40,624 nt of DNA from Candidatus Nitrosotenuis sp. (GCA_004322465.1 SCVO01000033.1:1-40624); one strand, 5' to 3'. Positions 1 through 7,359 are shown, counted from the stretch's first letter. Made by a program: numbers and translations. The notes: a model not told the origin generated them from the letters alone.

Positions 1-118
1 AGCTCAGCCTGGTAGAGCTTCCGGCTGTAGTGGTTGGCCATCGGCTAACCGTAGTCAGCCTACCTAGGCATACACAGAAACCGGGTTGTCGAAGGTTCAA
101 CTCCTTCACTCGGGACCA
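1..118 (+). tRNA. tRNA-Tyr (GTA), intron-containing, 5' end cut by window
   Basis: The D arm (GCTC...GAGC, 2-19), anticodon stem (tccgg 20-24 pairing with ccggg 81-85), T arm (GAAGG/CCTTC with loop TTCAACT, 91-107) and acceptor 3' strand ACTCGGG followed by A and an encoded CCA (108-118) are visible. The anticodon GTA (27-29) gives Tyr. A 49-nt intron lies at 31-79, directly after the base following the anticodon, the canonical archaeal position 37/38. About eight bases of the 5' acceptor strand lie before the window. The 3' acceptor strand ends in G72, which would pair with C1, the tyrosine identity pair of archaea. A short T run (121-126) just after could end transcription. Confidence 0.95.
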
Positions 119-428
119 CACTTTTTGTTCAGATAAAGACGGCTCAAGAGAATGAATCAGATTTTGAGACAGAACTTCAGATTTGCACATGCGACAATTC
201 AGATAGCATCAAGCCAAATTAGATGTCAGACGTGTCTCAGTTTCAGACAAATTTGTCTCTCACCGTGACCCATTTGTTCATCAGCTTGACACACACCGTA
301 TTTGCTCGAACAAATTGAAAAACCATCAAATCGGATTCATCGGTCAGCTCAGCCAGATTTACAACAGAACATTGTATAGTGTAATTCATACACAAAGCTA
401 ATTTACGATTATTTTTTAGGCAGAAAAT
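119..428. other. Intergenic region with two adjacent AGAC/GTCT inverted repeats
   Basis: No convincing gene in about 310 bases. It holds AGACGTGTCT (228-237, near palindrome) and the perfect palindrome AGACAAATTTGTCT (245-258), both in a CAGAC...GTCTC setting. A CAGAACATTGT element lies at 365-375. An ORF of 38 codons (152-268) has no family resemblance. Confidence 0.5.
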
Positions 429-623
429 ATGTCAGTGTTCAGTCGCGGAGAAAGAGTGCGCATCGTTGACTCGAAGAAAGAATACGACAGAGTTTATCGC
501 ATTAAAGACATGAAAAAAACCAAAGACGGCGGAGTCTTGTATTTGCTAAGATCACTTGAGGAGGATCCAGTTTTGCGCCTATACTACGAAGATAAAGAGT
601 CGTTGCTCGAGAGAATTTGTTAA
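429..623 (+). CDS. Small conserved-looking protein of unknown function
   Basis: A 64-residue protein, rich in charged residues, with no signal peptide or membrane segment. The start GERVRIVD and the alternation of short hydrophobic strands suggest an SH3-like beta barrel, but I do not recognise a family. The ATG is preceded by an A/T-rich stretch (404-418) at about the distance of a leaderless promoter. It is the first plus-strand gene after tRNA-Tyr, and a CAGAACATTGT motif that recurs before the next gene lies 54 bases upstream. Its place beside the gas vesicle genes does not by itself give it a role there. Confidence 0.6.
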   Translation: MSVFSRGERVRIVDSKKEYDRVYRIKDMKKTKDGGVLYLLRSLEEDPVLRLYYEDKESLLERIC

Positions 624-779
624 AAACAAAATCGCTATCAAGGCAGCGGGCAGAACATTGTCACATACAATTCCTAGATAAGGCTTATGAGAAATCATTA
701 CAGAGTAGAATTATGCGGTTATGGTGTAGACAATTGCACGTTAGGCCATCCAGTCTAAAGGCAGCGGTGTGATTCCGAC

Positions 780-1058
780 TTGACCGCACCAGTAATTCCA
801 AAAAGCAAGAAGAGCATAACGTTAGAAAAAGAAATCGAGGTGAAAATACGCAAAATTCAGGCACGATTAATTGAAAAAACGGACAAGTCGTGGAGCATGT
901 CCATGGTACTAAACATGCTTGTAACTGGAGGACTGCTGTATACCAAAAAGATGAGCAGGTCAGACTGGCAGAAGATACGAAATACGATTGAACAAAAAAC
1001 AGTTAGTTTTGACGATTCGTTGATTACTGACTTTGTGAAAAAGATTGGCGAGTCGTAA
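780..1058 (+). CDS. Ribbon-helix-helix-like DNA-binding protein
   Basis: A 92-residue protein starting at TTG 780. An in-frame stop at 756-758 rules out longer forms, and a GGTGTGAT stretch just upstream can serve as ribosome binding site. Residues about 12-48 (ITLEKEIEVKIRKIQ, then SMSMVLNMLVTGGL) follow the strand-helix-helix pattern of MetJ/Arc repressors. They resemble the small protein at 34599-34766 (IQAKMITLTGKS, then SYVLNLAVKEGL), so the two look like paralogues. A dimeric DNA-binding role is expected; the target is unknown. The position between gas vesicle genes makes local regulation possible. A CAGAACATTGT motif lies at 651-661. Confidence 0.65.
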   Translation: MTAPVIPKSKKSITLEKEIEVKIRKIQARLIEKTDKSWSMSMVLNMLVTGGLLYTKKMSRSDWQKIRNTIEQKTVSFDDSLITDFVKKIGES

Positions 1059-1093
1059 ATCGCAAAAAAAAGATCACGTTTGAACTTGTCCAA

Positions 1094-1373
1094 TTCTTAT
1101 ACGGTTTAATGTCTTTTTGCTGAACCTAGTTGGCGTTAAACGCACGCCGCTTCCATTTTCCAAGACGCCGTATCAGCCAAAAAGAATTTCCGTCCTTTTG
1201 AATGAAGCGTTTTGTGCAAGCGATGCTTCAAAATCAGATTGTGTTTTAAGATAAGGCGAATTACTCCAGTACGTCAATACTGCAAGATTCCAGAAATCTC
1301 GGAACAGACCAGAAAAATCGTCAATAACAAAAACACACTAGTCTTATAGGCATTATTTGCCGGTTATTCCCAG
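1094..1373. promoter_or_regulatory. Intergenic region with likely promoter of the 1374 gene
   Basis: About 280 bases without a supported gene. A CTTATAG box at 1343-1349 lies 28 bases before the ATG at 1374, fitting a leaderless archaeal promoter. On the minus strand a stop-interrupted reading frame (about 1136-1330) looks faintly coding but has no start and no family match. Confidence 0.5.
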
Positions 1374-1805
1374 ATGTTAGATGATTTGTTAGTCGACTTT
1401 CTCGGACTAAGAATGCCAATGACACAGACTCAAGACGGCATTGCAGGATCCACAAGCAATCAGATTACGCTTCTATGCTTTGACATTTCAGTAAAAATAA
1501 ACACAGTTGGCACGCTAGAGGGCGCACGGTCAGGCAACATTCAGATTTACAGGTTTGCAGGTACTGAGCCCATAGTGGATGTAATTGAGGCCAAAAACGC
1601 ATTCAAAATAATCATCGTCTTTCCAGGAATCAGGAAGGAAGATGCGCGTTTTAATGTAAAAGACGACATGGTTGAAGTAGAAATAGCTAAAAACGGATAT
1701 TTCTTTAAAAAAGAGATACCGCGCAATGCCAAAGCAGAACAGATTTCAATAAGATCCTCAACTATAAACAATTCAGTGTTAGAGGCAACGTTCATCAAAA
1801 AATAG
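1374..1805 (+). CDS. Hsp20/GvpH-like gas vesicle accessory protein
   Basis: A 143-residue protein with a C-terminal alpha-crystallin (Hsp20) type domain at about 65-143: the strand VDVIEAKNAFKIIIVFPGI, then KEDARFNVKDDMVEVEI and a C-terminal NNSVLEATF strand. The same core occurs in the gvpH-like gene of the nearby operon (3625-4074: KLIALMPGIKKEDVEI, then NNSVLEIVF), so these are diverged paralogues. GvpH proteins of haloarchaea are small-heat-shock-like chaperones of gas vesicle assembly, and this one may act likewise. It is transcribed alone on the plus strand from a probable leaderless promoter. The N-terminal 60 residues are not recognisable. Confidence 0.7.
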   Translation: MLDDLLVDFLGLRMPMTQTQDGIAGSTSNQITLLCFDISVKINTVGTLEGARSGNIQIYRFAGTEPIVDVIEAKNAFKIIIVFPGIRKEDARFNVKDDMVEVEIAKNGYFFKKEIPRNAKAEQISIRSSTINNSVLEATFIKK

Positions 1806-1846
1806 ACTGCGGACGAGTTTGAAGACAGGCTTGCCGTATTCTCAAG

Positions 1847-1975
1847 TCATTCGTATCTTGAACTAGAGCGACGCTCACGTTTGAATTCGCCGGTCTCAAT
1901 GTCTTCTTCGAGTTCTTTGCCCAAACCCTTCCACCACTGCGGTATTTTTTGCATTTGTGCAATTCTCAGGATCAT
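1847..1975 (-). CDS. Possible small protein (42 aa), perhaps part of a frameshifted gene
   Basis: Translation gives MILRIAQMQKIPQWWKGLGK followed by an acidic then arginine/serine-rich tail. The mix of residues looks like a real protein rather than chance. An overlapping second frame upstream (ATG 2027, stop 1896) starts MAMEITISYERIDRSINNDP. Reading the first part of that frame into this one would give a single protein of about 60 residues, so a one-base frameshift or two tiny overlapping genes are both possible. No ribosome binding site is clear and no family is recognised. Confidence 0.35.
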   Translation of the reverse strand: MILRIAQMQKIPQWWKGLGKELEEDIETGEFKRERRSSSRYE

Positions 1976-2252
1976 TGTTTATAGATCTGTCGATCCTCTC
2001 ATATGAGATAGTTATTTCCATTGCCATATTGTGTGAACATCAATTCAGCAAACTAGAACATGGAATTATAATATCTTCTAGATGTTTTGTTATGTATTTT
2101 TTACCAACGATAGATTAGAGCAATTCACAAATAAATTACAAGAGAAAACAAGTAATTCAAAATAAAAAAACGAAATCCACGGGTGTCCTCATCTTACATA
2201 ACAATCGCGCACAATGCTTAAGTGATTAATGAGAGTAAATGATCAGGGTTGA

Positions 2253-2504
2253 ATGGCTGACGGAACTAATTCCAATAAGAAAATCATAAAGCAGGATAGC
2301 GGCATAAGCGCAAGTATTGACTCATTCAAGGCAGCCGAAATCGCAAGAAAGTTTTTTGAGCAATACAATTCTGGCGTTGAAATAAAAAATATGGAATTAA
2401 AAAACAATGTCTGGACCATCGTTGTCGGAGTTGATTTTTTGTTTGAGCAGATCAGGCAGATAAAAATCGACGCCAGCACTGGCAGAGTGCTGGAATATAC
2501 CTAG
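2253..2504 (+). CDS. gvpO: GvpO-like gas vesicle protein
   Basis: An 83-residue protein. The first 25 residues are polar. Then comes AAEIARKFFEQYNSGVEIKN, followed by strands NNVWTIVVGVDFLFEQIRQIKID and a final GRVLEYT. A helix followed by a 'W-x-V-x-V-(D/E)' strand and a closing 'G-x-(V/L)-x-x-Y' strand is the pattern of GvpO, a required accessory/regulatory protein in haloarchaea and actinobacteria. The match is by overall pattern only. The sequence is shorter than usual GvpO, and a PepSY-like domain is an alternative. It sits alone on the plus strand, facing the gas vesicle operon. Confidence 0.55.
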   Translation: MADGTNSNKKIIKQDSGISASIDSFKAAEIARKFFEQYNSGVEIKNMELKNNVWTIVVGVDFLFEQIRQIKIDASTGRVLEYT

Positions 2505-2546
2505 CGTTAAAATCAGTTGCAAGTTAACGAATCATGTAAAGCAGAT

Positions 2547-3638
2547 TTACGTAGGCTTTTCCAACGGCAGTGAAAAGCCGACGGCGGCACCAGGCCCATC
2601 AGTGTTGTTTTTTGCCCATATTCTACCGTCGTGCGACTCTACAATGCTTTTAGAAATATAGAGCCCAAGACCTGTCCCTTTGTTAGATTTTGTTGAAAAC
2701 TTTAAGAACAAAAGAGGCAAAATGTCGTGATCGATTCCAGCCCCCCTGTCCTGTACGCTTACAATCAACTCATTGTCAACAACTTCGGATGTAATTGTAA
2801 TATCGCCTTCTTTGGTGAACTTCATGGCGTTGTTTATGAGATTATAGATTACCTGTAGAATTCGGTCTTTATCCGCATACACGTAGATGCTATCGAGTTT
2901 TGTGTGATGGACCAGCCGGATCTTTTTGTTTTCTAGCCTAGTGGTTTCCTCTTTAATTACATCAGATATGACAGAATTTACGTCAAAAGACTCTTTGTTT
3001 AGCTTCAAAGAGCCGCTTTCGATCTTGGTTACGCTCAGGATGTTTTCTGTCAGGCGCTGCAGCCTTCTTGCATTTCTTGCAATTATTTTAATTTCTTCGT
3101 TGTCCTTGCCAAAGTCTTGTTCAAGCAGCTCAATGTTTACCAAGATTGGCATGATTGGAGTTCTCAGCTCGTGTGCGGCTATATTGATAAATTCAGTCTG
3201 CATTACAAGCTGACTTTGGACTGATCTGAAGAAATCCGAAGCAAAGATCTTTCTTGCCTCGGACTTTATTGATTTTGATATTATTGGATCGTGGATTGCT
3301 TTTTCCAGCATGTCTGCGTCCAGATCACTCTCACGAAGAACTTGGATGAATCTTTCAAGTGCCTCAAGGCCCCTGTTTACCCTAATGTTGACTTCGCGGT
3401 GAATCGCATCCTGATTTATTTTGTTGCTGATTGCCTCGTGCCTAGCTTGAATCAGCTTGGTAGTTTCAAGCAGACTTGTCCTGACCTTCTCAATTGATTC
3501 GGTTCTTTTGTGAATCGTGTCCTGGCGGGCATCAAATGCGTTTTTCCTTGTCTTTTCCACTTGTGCCACCAGGTTACTGCGAATTTTGCTCACTAGCATC
3601 GCATGCTTGACTGCACGGTCATCGTCAGGAGCTACCAA
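2547..3638 (-). CDS. Soluble sensor histidine kinase ending the gas vesicle operon
   Basis: About 363 residues. A long coiled-coil-like N-terminal region (about 1-130, rich in K/E/R) is followed by a HisKA domain with the phospho-accepting histidine in AAHELRTPIMPI (about residue 156). The HATPase domain shows the N box NLINNAMKFT, G1 DRGAGI, F box FLKFSTKS and G2 GTGLGLYI. No membrane segments or PAS domain are seen, so it should sense something in the cytoplasm. The start is taken as TTG 3638 because GGAG lies six bases upstream. That overlaps the gvpH end by 14 bases, indicating translational coupling. A longer form from 3689 is possible. It has no adjacent response regulator; the receiver at 7356-7721 is a candidate partner. 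Confidence 0.85.
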   Translation of the reverse strand: MVAPDDDRAVKHAMLVSKIRSNLVAQVEKTRKNAFDARQDTIHKRTESIEKVRTSLLETTKLIQARHEAISNKINQDAIHREVNIRVNRGLEALERFIQVLRESDLDADMLEKAIHDPIISKSIKSEARKIFASDFFRSVQSQLVMQTEFINIAAHELRTPIMPILVNIELLEQDFGKDNEEIKIIARNARRLQRLTENILSVTKIESGSLKLNKESFDVNSVISDVIKEETTRLENKKIRLVHHTKLDSIYVYADKDRILQVIYNLINNAMKFTKEGDITITSEVVDNELIVSVQDRGAGIDHDILPLLFLKFSTKSNKGTGLGLYISKSIVESHDGRIWAKNNTDGPGAAVGFSLPLEKPT

Positions 3639-4074
3639 TTTCGTCTCCCTTTTTGAATACGATTTCAAGAACAGAGTTATTGTATGCAACAGATTTGACT
3701 ACGATTTTGTCAGGACGTACATTGCACGGAATGTTTCGATATAGCAAGGAATCGCCTTTTCTTATTTTTACTTCGATAAATCCTTCACGCATGTTAATCT
3801 CGACGTCTTCTTTTTTTATTCCAGGCATTAGCGCTATCAGTTTTATGCCGTCATCGTTTGTAAAAACATCCACAAGCGGATCTTTGTTTGCCAGTTCGCC
3901 GTAGTTTTGGCTCAGCGATTCCAAAAGCCCAACTTTTATAGAAATATTCGCAGACACGCCAAGCCCCGTTATTTTTTGGTTGTTTGTTAGATGCTTGTTC
4001 GCAGTACCGGCATCCATCACCAGCGTCATCAGGCTATTGAGTTCTTTTACCAGGCCATCCACACTAAAGGTCAA
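3625..4074 (-). CDS. gvpH: GvpH: Hsp20-like gas vesicle protein
   Basis: About 149 residues from TTG 4074, preceded at 11 bases by GGAGG. A GTG at 4062 is the alternative, and an open frame continues to 4170 but would overlap gvpG heavily. The C-terminal half carries an alpha-crystallin type domain (DGIKLIALMPGIKKEDVEIN, FIEVKIRKG, NNSVLEIVF). GvpH of haloarchaea is such a small heat-shock-like protein, binding aggregation-prone gas vesicle proteins. The gene overlaps gvpG upstream and the histidine kinase downstream. The plus-strand gene at 1374 is a paralogue. Confidence 0.75.
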   Translation of the reverse strand: MTFSVDGLVKELNSLMTLVMDAGTANKHLTNNQKITGLGVSANISIKVGLLESLSQNYGELANKDPLVDVFTNDDGIKLIALMPGIKKEDVEINMREGFIEVKIRKGDSLLYRNIPCNVRPDKIVVKSVAYNNSVLEIVFKKGDEIGSS

Positions 4075-4321
4075 GCGATGTGTCCCCTCCAGCAGCGTCC
4101 TTTTGGACAGGCATGCTCTCAAGCTCTTGCAGAATCTCAGATTGCCTTTTTGCATATGTCTCCATGTCAATAACGCCCTTGTGATAATCGATTTCCAGCC
4201 TTGCTAGGCTTGCTTTTAGCTGCATGTTGCGCTCCCGTAGCTGCTGTTCAAGTATAAGCCGATTACATTCTTTGAGTATCCCCGCAAAGGAAAGTTTCAG
4301 TACCAAAAACGTGATGAGCAA
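4064..4321 (-). CDS. gvpG: GvpG gas vesicle protein
   Basis: About 85 residues from TTG 4321, five bases after a GAGGTGA ribosome binding site that directly follows the gvpF/L stop. The open frame reaches 4369 but that would overlap gvpF/L. The N-terminal hydrophobic helix (LITFLVLKLSFAGI) and the helical LEIDYHKGVIDMETYAKRQS are typical of GvpG, an 80-100 residue helical accessory protein that associates with GvpF/L and the nucleation complex. The end overlaps the chosen gvpH start. Family assignment rests on length, motif and operon position. Confidence 0.75.
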   Translation of the reverse strand: MLITFLVLKLSFAGILKECNRLILEQQLRERNMQLKASLARLEIDYHKGVIDMETYAKRQSEILQELESMPVQKDAAGGDTSLDL

Positions 4322-4331
4322 CCAAGTCACC

Positions 4332-5063
4332 TCAACAAAACGAATACGGCGCCCAAGGCCCGCTAACATGGAGTGTTATCCCAATCGGCTCATATTTTTT
4401 CTTGATTTTATGCACCTGCGAATCAAATTTCTCTTTTTCATTTCTGTCTATAAGGTAAGACGAGTTTAGCATTATTTCCGCAAGTTCGGATCGTAATGTG
4501 CAGCTGGTAGCAGAGACCTTTGACAGTTGCGCATGTATGTCACCGCCAATCTCGTCGACTTTTTTTAGCATTTCGGTTCGAATCGCCTCATCCATCTTCA
4601 TTTTCAAAAAGTAAGACGTCCCTTCGCCTGCGCTTTCAAGTTCTTCTTTGATTTTTTTTATTTCTTTATTCTCAGATATTTTCAGATCAAGCTTTTGCAA
4701 ATCATTTTTGTCGATAATTACCTTAAGACCGTATTCTTCTTTGTCTTTAAATTTTGCAATCTTTGATTGTAGTTCTTTGTACGAGCGCGTAAGGAATTGC
4801 TTTACTCCATCATCAGTCTTGAACACAGTACCAAATCGCACAGGCAACGTAGTCCACTTTGCTCTTGAGGACTCAACAACATGCTGATGCGAGTTTATCT
4901 CATTTACGCTTGGATGGATTTCTTTGAACGGTATTGTGCTGACCAGCGCACTAATGTCCTTGAAATGTATTTGGTACACCAAACCATCATACAGTCCTAT
5001 ATTTCCAAGATCGGCAGAGGAGTTATTCTCAATTATGCAGTAGACATATCGCCCATCAGTCAT
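4332..5063 (-). CDS. GvpF/GvpL family gas vesicle protein
   Basis: A 243-residue protein with the family hallmarks: YVYCII at the N-terminus, LPVRFGTVF at about 95-103, a lysine-rich helical middle and the C-terminal GPWAPYSF. GvpF/L proteins bind GvpA and start gas vesicle assembly. Most clusters carry two or more copies (GvpF and GvpL), but only this one is visible here, so it may serve both roles. The ATG overlaps the stop of the preceding gvpK fusion gene (ATGA), showing tight coupling. Confidence 0.92.
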   Translation of the reverse strand: MTDGRYVYCIIENNSSADLGNIGLYDGLVYQIHFKDISALVSTIPFKEIHPSVNEINSHQHVVESSRAKWTTLPVRFGTVFKTDDGVKQFLTRSYKELQSKIAKFKDKEEYGLKVIIDKNDLQKLDLKISENKEIKKIKEELESAGEGTSYFLKMKMDEAIRTEMLKKVDEIGGDIHAQLSKVSATSCTLRSELAEIMLNSSYLIDRNEKEKFDSQVHKIKKKYEPIGITLHVSGPWAPYSFC

Positions 5064-5533
5064 TGCGGCACCAGCTTTCTGACACGTTTTGACTTTTTGG
5101 CGCGCACCGAGGAAAGCGAGGCCAGCAAATTCAGGGCGATTAGGTCCACGTCGGCTACAGATATGGTTACCTGCCCTCCGATCACAGTTCCCCTGTCAAG
5201 TAATTTGTCTATTATATCAACAAGAGATGTTTGGCGCAACGCTTGGCTTTCGGACGGAATGAGAGATCCCAAGTTCAGGTTTAGATCTTCAGGCTTGAAA
5301 TCGAATTTTCTTGCAACGTCTCCCACAGTCTGCTTTATCTGCATAAACGCAAGTCCAAGTCTTTCTGTCTCCTCGTCAGTCAGCGTGCCTTGCTCCAGCC
5401 TCCTCTGAGCCTGCTTTTCAAGGACTTGTCTTAGCAAGTCGACAAGAGTCAGCACGAGTTTTGCCAGCCCAGACTGCAGCTTTTGTGCATCGATGTTTAC
5501 TTTGCCTATCTCAGCTAGCTGTGTTTTTGCCAT
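5060..5533 (-). CDS. gvpK: GvpK fused to a GvpA/J/S-type domain
   Basis: About 157 residues from ATG 5533; GTG 5539 would overlap the previous stop as GTGA, and the frame is open to 5596. Residues about 15-90 are GvpK: LQSGLAKLVLTLVDLLRQVL, EKQAQRRLEQGTLTDEETERLG, then FDFKPEDLNLNLGSLI. Residues about 100-145 are a second domain of the GvpA family (SLVDIIDKLLDRGTVIGGQV, TISVADVDLIALNLLASLSSV), like the neighbouring GvpJ/M/S protein. The two parts are normally separate genes. Fusion would fix a one-to-one ratio of GvpK and a minor shell-like subunit. A basic tail (KKSKRVRK) ends the protein. Confidence 0.88.
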   Translation of the reverse strand: MAKTQLAEIGKVNIDAQKLQSGLAKLVLTLVDLLRQVLEKQAQRRLEQGTLTDEETERLGLAFMQIKQTVGDVARKFDFKPEDLNLNLGSLIPSESQALRQTSLVDIIDKLLDRGTVIGGQVTISVADVDLIALNLLASLSSVRAKKSKRVRKLVPQ

Positions 5534-5535
5534 AC

Positions 5536-5787
5536 TCACTTTTTCTTCATTTGTCTGACTTCTAGTTGCTTGCGGTCTTTTTCCCATTGTTCCCAAGGGA
5601 GCTTAAGTCCGTATCGTTTTGCAGTTTCCAACGACGCAATTACCAGATTTATCTTCAAGGAGAGAAGATCAACTCCAACAATAGAAATTGTAATGTCGCC
5701 GTTTATGACAACGCCCTTGTCTAAAATCCGGTCAAGAAGATCGATTACCGTTAGTTCTTTTTTTGTCAGTTGTTGGTTAAGTGACAA
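5536..5787 (-). CDS. GvpJ/GvpM/GvpS-like minor gas vesicle protein (GvpA family)
   Basis: An 83-residue GvpA-family protein. The core TVIDLLDRILDKGVVINGDI and ISIVGVDLLSLKINLVIASL has the helix-strand-strand-helix order of GvpA with the GDI...GVDL variant seen in minor GvpJ/M/S proteins. The tail (WEQWEKDRKQLEVRQMKKK) is charged. It starts at TTG 5787, overlapping the end of the zinc-ribbon gene by 11 bases, with GGGGT eight bases upstream. Such proteins nucleate or cap the vesicle together with GvpF/L and GvpK. I cannot separate J, M and S. Confidence 0.85.
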   Translation of the reverse strand: MSLNQQLTKKELTVIDLLDRILDKGVVINGDITISIVGVDLLSLKINLVIASLETAKRYGLKLPWEQWEKDRKQLEVRQMKKK

Positions 5788-6028
5788 TGTCGCTTACCCC
5801 TTGACGTCGCATTTTGCAGTATCCGCATATTCCGCTATCTTTGAACCAGTGCCTATCACAGAATCCCTCAAAATATCGCTCATGGGTAGACCTAGAAAGA
5901 TGCATTGCAAGAATATCGAGCGGTATGCCTCGTTGGCACTCTGGACACTTTGCAAAGACCCACCCCTTGGTCAGTGCAGCCTTAAGCTCGGCTTCCTCAA
6001 ACTTACCACATACTAGACAGATTGCCAA
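5777..6028 (-). CDS. Zinc-ribbon protein embedded in gas vesicle operon
   Basis: An 83-residue protein from TTG 6028, with GGAG seven bases upstream and 15 bases after the gvpA stop. It carries CLVC (about 4-7), CPEC (28-31), a His-rich middle, CDRHW (about 57-61) and CGYCKMRR (68-75), enough for two zinc sites. It is not a member of any Gvp family I know. Its place between gvpA and the GvpJ/M/S-like gene, with an overlapping end, means it is co-expressed. It could be an assembly factor or a regulator that binds zinc. Function unknown. Confidence 0.75.
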   Translation of the reverse strand: MAICLVCGKFEEAELKAALTKGWVFAKCPECQRGIPLDILAMHLSRSTHERYFEGFCDRHWFKDSGICGYCKMRRQGVSDIVT

Positions 6029-6043
6029 TGTTATTCTCCAATC

Positions 6044-6271
6044 TTATTTCATTGTAGCAGATTGTATTCCTGGAGGAGCCGCTAATCCTAGTGCAGACGC
6101 ATATCGGAGAAACGTATCCACGCCGGATACAACTATTCTCGCGCGTACAACAAGTATTTCGATTCCTACGAGTGATACGGAAACGTTTGCGTCGATTACT
6201 AGCCCCTTGTCGAGTACACGATCTACTAAATCGTATATGTTAAGCATTGGTCTATAGGCTTGTTGGGACAT
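6044..6271 (-). CDS. gvpA: GvpA, major gas vesicle shell protein
   Basis: A 75-residue protein with the highly conserved GvpA core: DLVDRVLDKGLVIDANVSVS, LVGIEILVVRARIVVSGVDT and FLRYASALGL. GvpA polymerises into the rib-like protein wall of gas vesicles. Length matches the family. It is the first gene of the minus-strand gas vesicle operon, with a TATA box at 6302-6310. Only one full GvpA is seen in the window. Confidence 0.97.
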   Translation of the reverse strand: MSQQAYRPMLNIYDLVDRVLDKGLVIDANVSVSLVGIEILVVRARIVVSGVDTFLRYASALGLAAPPGIQSATMK

Positions 6272-6301
6272 TTTTCTACTCGAATTCTCTATCGGATTAT
6301 T

Positions 6302-6330
6302 CTATATAAGATCATATGGTAGATTGTTCT
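6302..6330 (-). promoter_or_regulatory. gvpA promoter and upstream element
   Basis: Read on the minus strand, CTTATATAG (6310-6302) lies about 35 bases before the gvpA ATG, the spacing for a short leader of about 9 nt. Directly upstream, positions 6330-6304 (AGAACA...GATCTTATAT) match the region before the histidine kinase gene at 8511 in 24 of 27 positions. This is likely a shared binding site plus core promoter. Confidence 0.75.
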
Positions 6331-6462
6331 ATAGTCAATTCCCGTAGCAATTCCAGTACGGTCGAATCTAATTAATTATTATATATGCATAATTTAAAAA
6401 TGATTTTTCTAATATAGTAAATTGTTCATTTACCCATTTAAGATATCTTGTCATTGTAGGGC

Positions 6463-7359
6463 ATGAGAAAAACAATCAAGTATTTTTCTCTTGTCACAGT
6501 CACCGGAATATCAATAATATTTCTTGCGACGGATTTGTCATCGTGGTTATATCCGGTGTTTGTTGCAGCACCAGGTGACAGAAAGGAAATCAGCCTAAAA
6601 GAGACAATTTCGCTAACTTCGAATAATCTAAAGAACAGTATGAAAAACTCAAGCCCTGCCAATCCGCCAAACGATCCAATGACCCACATGGGAGTAATCA
6701 TAGTGCCGTATTTTGCGACAACCAGCCAATTCTGGGAAACAATCTATTTGGCAGCAGACGAGTACCCGGGAACAATCAGGTACGTAATCATCAATCCATG
6801 TAGCGGTCCTTGTAATGAGCCGTTGTCGACAGACTGGCAACGGATCATATCAGAGTTAAAGAGTCGGAATATCAATACCCTAGGCTATATTTTCGATATT
6901 TTTCAAAGTAAAGAGAACATAGACTACTACATGGTAAAGCCGCAGATCCCTACCGATGGCATATTTTTTGATAACGAGGGAACCTCTGACACCATTGACA
7001 GATTCAAGCAGTACGCAGACTATGTGCACAGCCTGGGAGGAGCCGTCTACATAAACCCAGGATTCAACTACCCGCACGTAACAAACTATCTAAAAGAAGG
7101 ACTTGCGGACGTAGCCAACATGTACGAGTTTGAGTCATCCAAGGCGCACCACATTAGCATAGATGCAAGTCTGCAGCCCCAGCAGGTGAGCGCAATACTT
7201 GGAGAGGTGTTCACGGTCTTGGAAATGAGAAAAATGATTTACGAGTCCGCCCAAGCAGGGGTTGGCACCATTTACGTATATTCAGATTCGTACGACAGCC
7301 TGCCAACTTTTTTCTCAGAAATGGTAAGAGAGTCGGCAGATACCAAAGTTAAGCGCTAG
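6463..7359 (+). CDS. Secreted spherulin-4-like protein (GH135-type fold)
   Basis: A 298-residue protein with an N-terminal signal or anchor segment (about 7-30). The domain starting at GVIIVPYFATTSQFWETIYLA (given here in part) resembles the spherulin-4 domains at 14430 and 16275, with YVIINPCSGPC in place of their AIINPNNGPG. Spherulin-4 proteins such as Aspergillus Sph3 (GH135) cleave alpha-1,4-galactosaminoglycan. The acidic motif here is FFDNEG rather than the FFDE of its two relatives, so activity may be altered. No C-terminal repeats are present. The stop codon overlaps the stop of the convergent response regulator gene. Confidence 0.7.
   Translation: MRKTIKYFSLVTVTGISIIFLATDLSSWLYPVFVAAPGDRKEISLKETISLTSNNLKNSMKNSSPANPPNDPMTHMGVIIVPYFATTSQFWETIYLAADEYPGTIRYVIINPCSGPCNEPLSTDWQRIISELKSRNINTLGYIFDIFQSKENIDYYMVKPQIPTDGIFFDNEGTSDTIDRFKQYADYVHSLGGAVYINPGFNYPHVTNYLKEGLADVANMYEFESSKAHHISIDASLQPQQVSAILGEVFTVLEMRKMIYESAQAGVGTIYVYSDSYDSLPTFFSEMVRESADTKVKR

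Noticed and set aside
152-268. 38-codon plus-strand frame after tRNA-Tyr
   Set aside because: No ribosome binding site or family pattern, and it overlaps the inverted repeats.
1136-1330. Minus-strand coding-like stretch in spacer
   Set aside because: Interrupted by a stop, no start codon, no recognisable family; at most a remnant.
4881-5408. Long plus-strand frame (175 codons) opposite gvpF/L and gvpK
   Set aside because: Antisense shadow of two well-identified genes.
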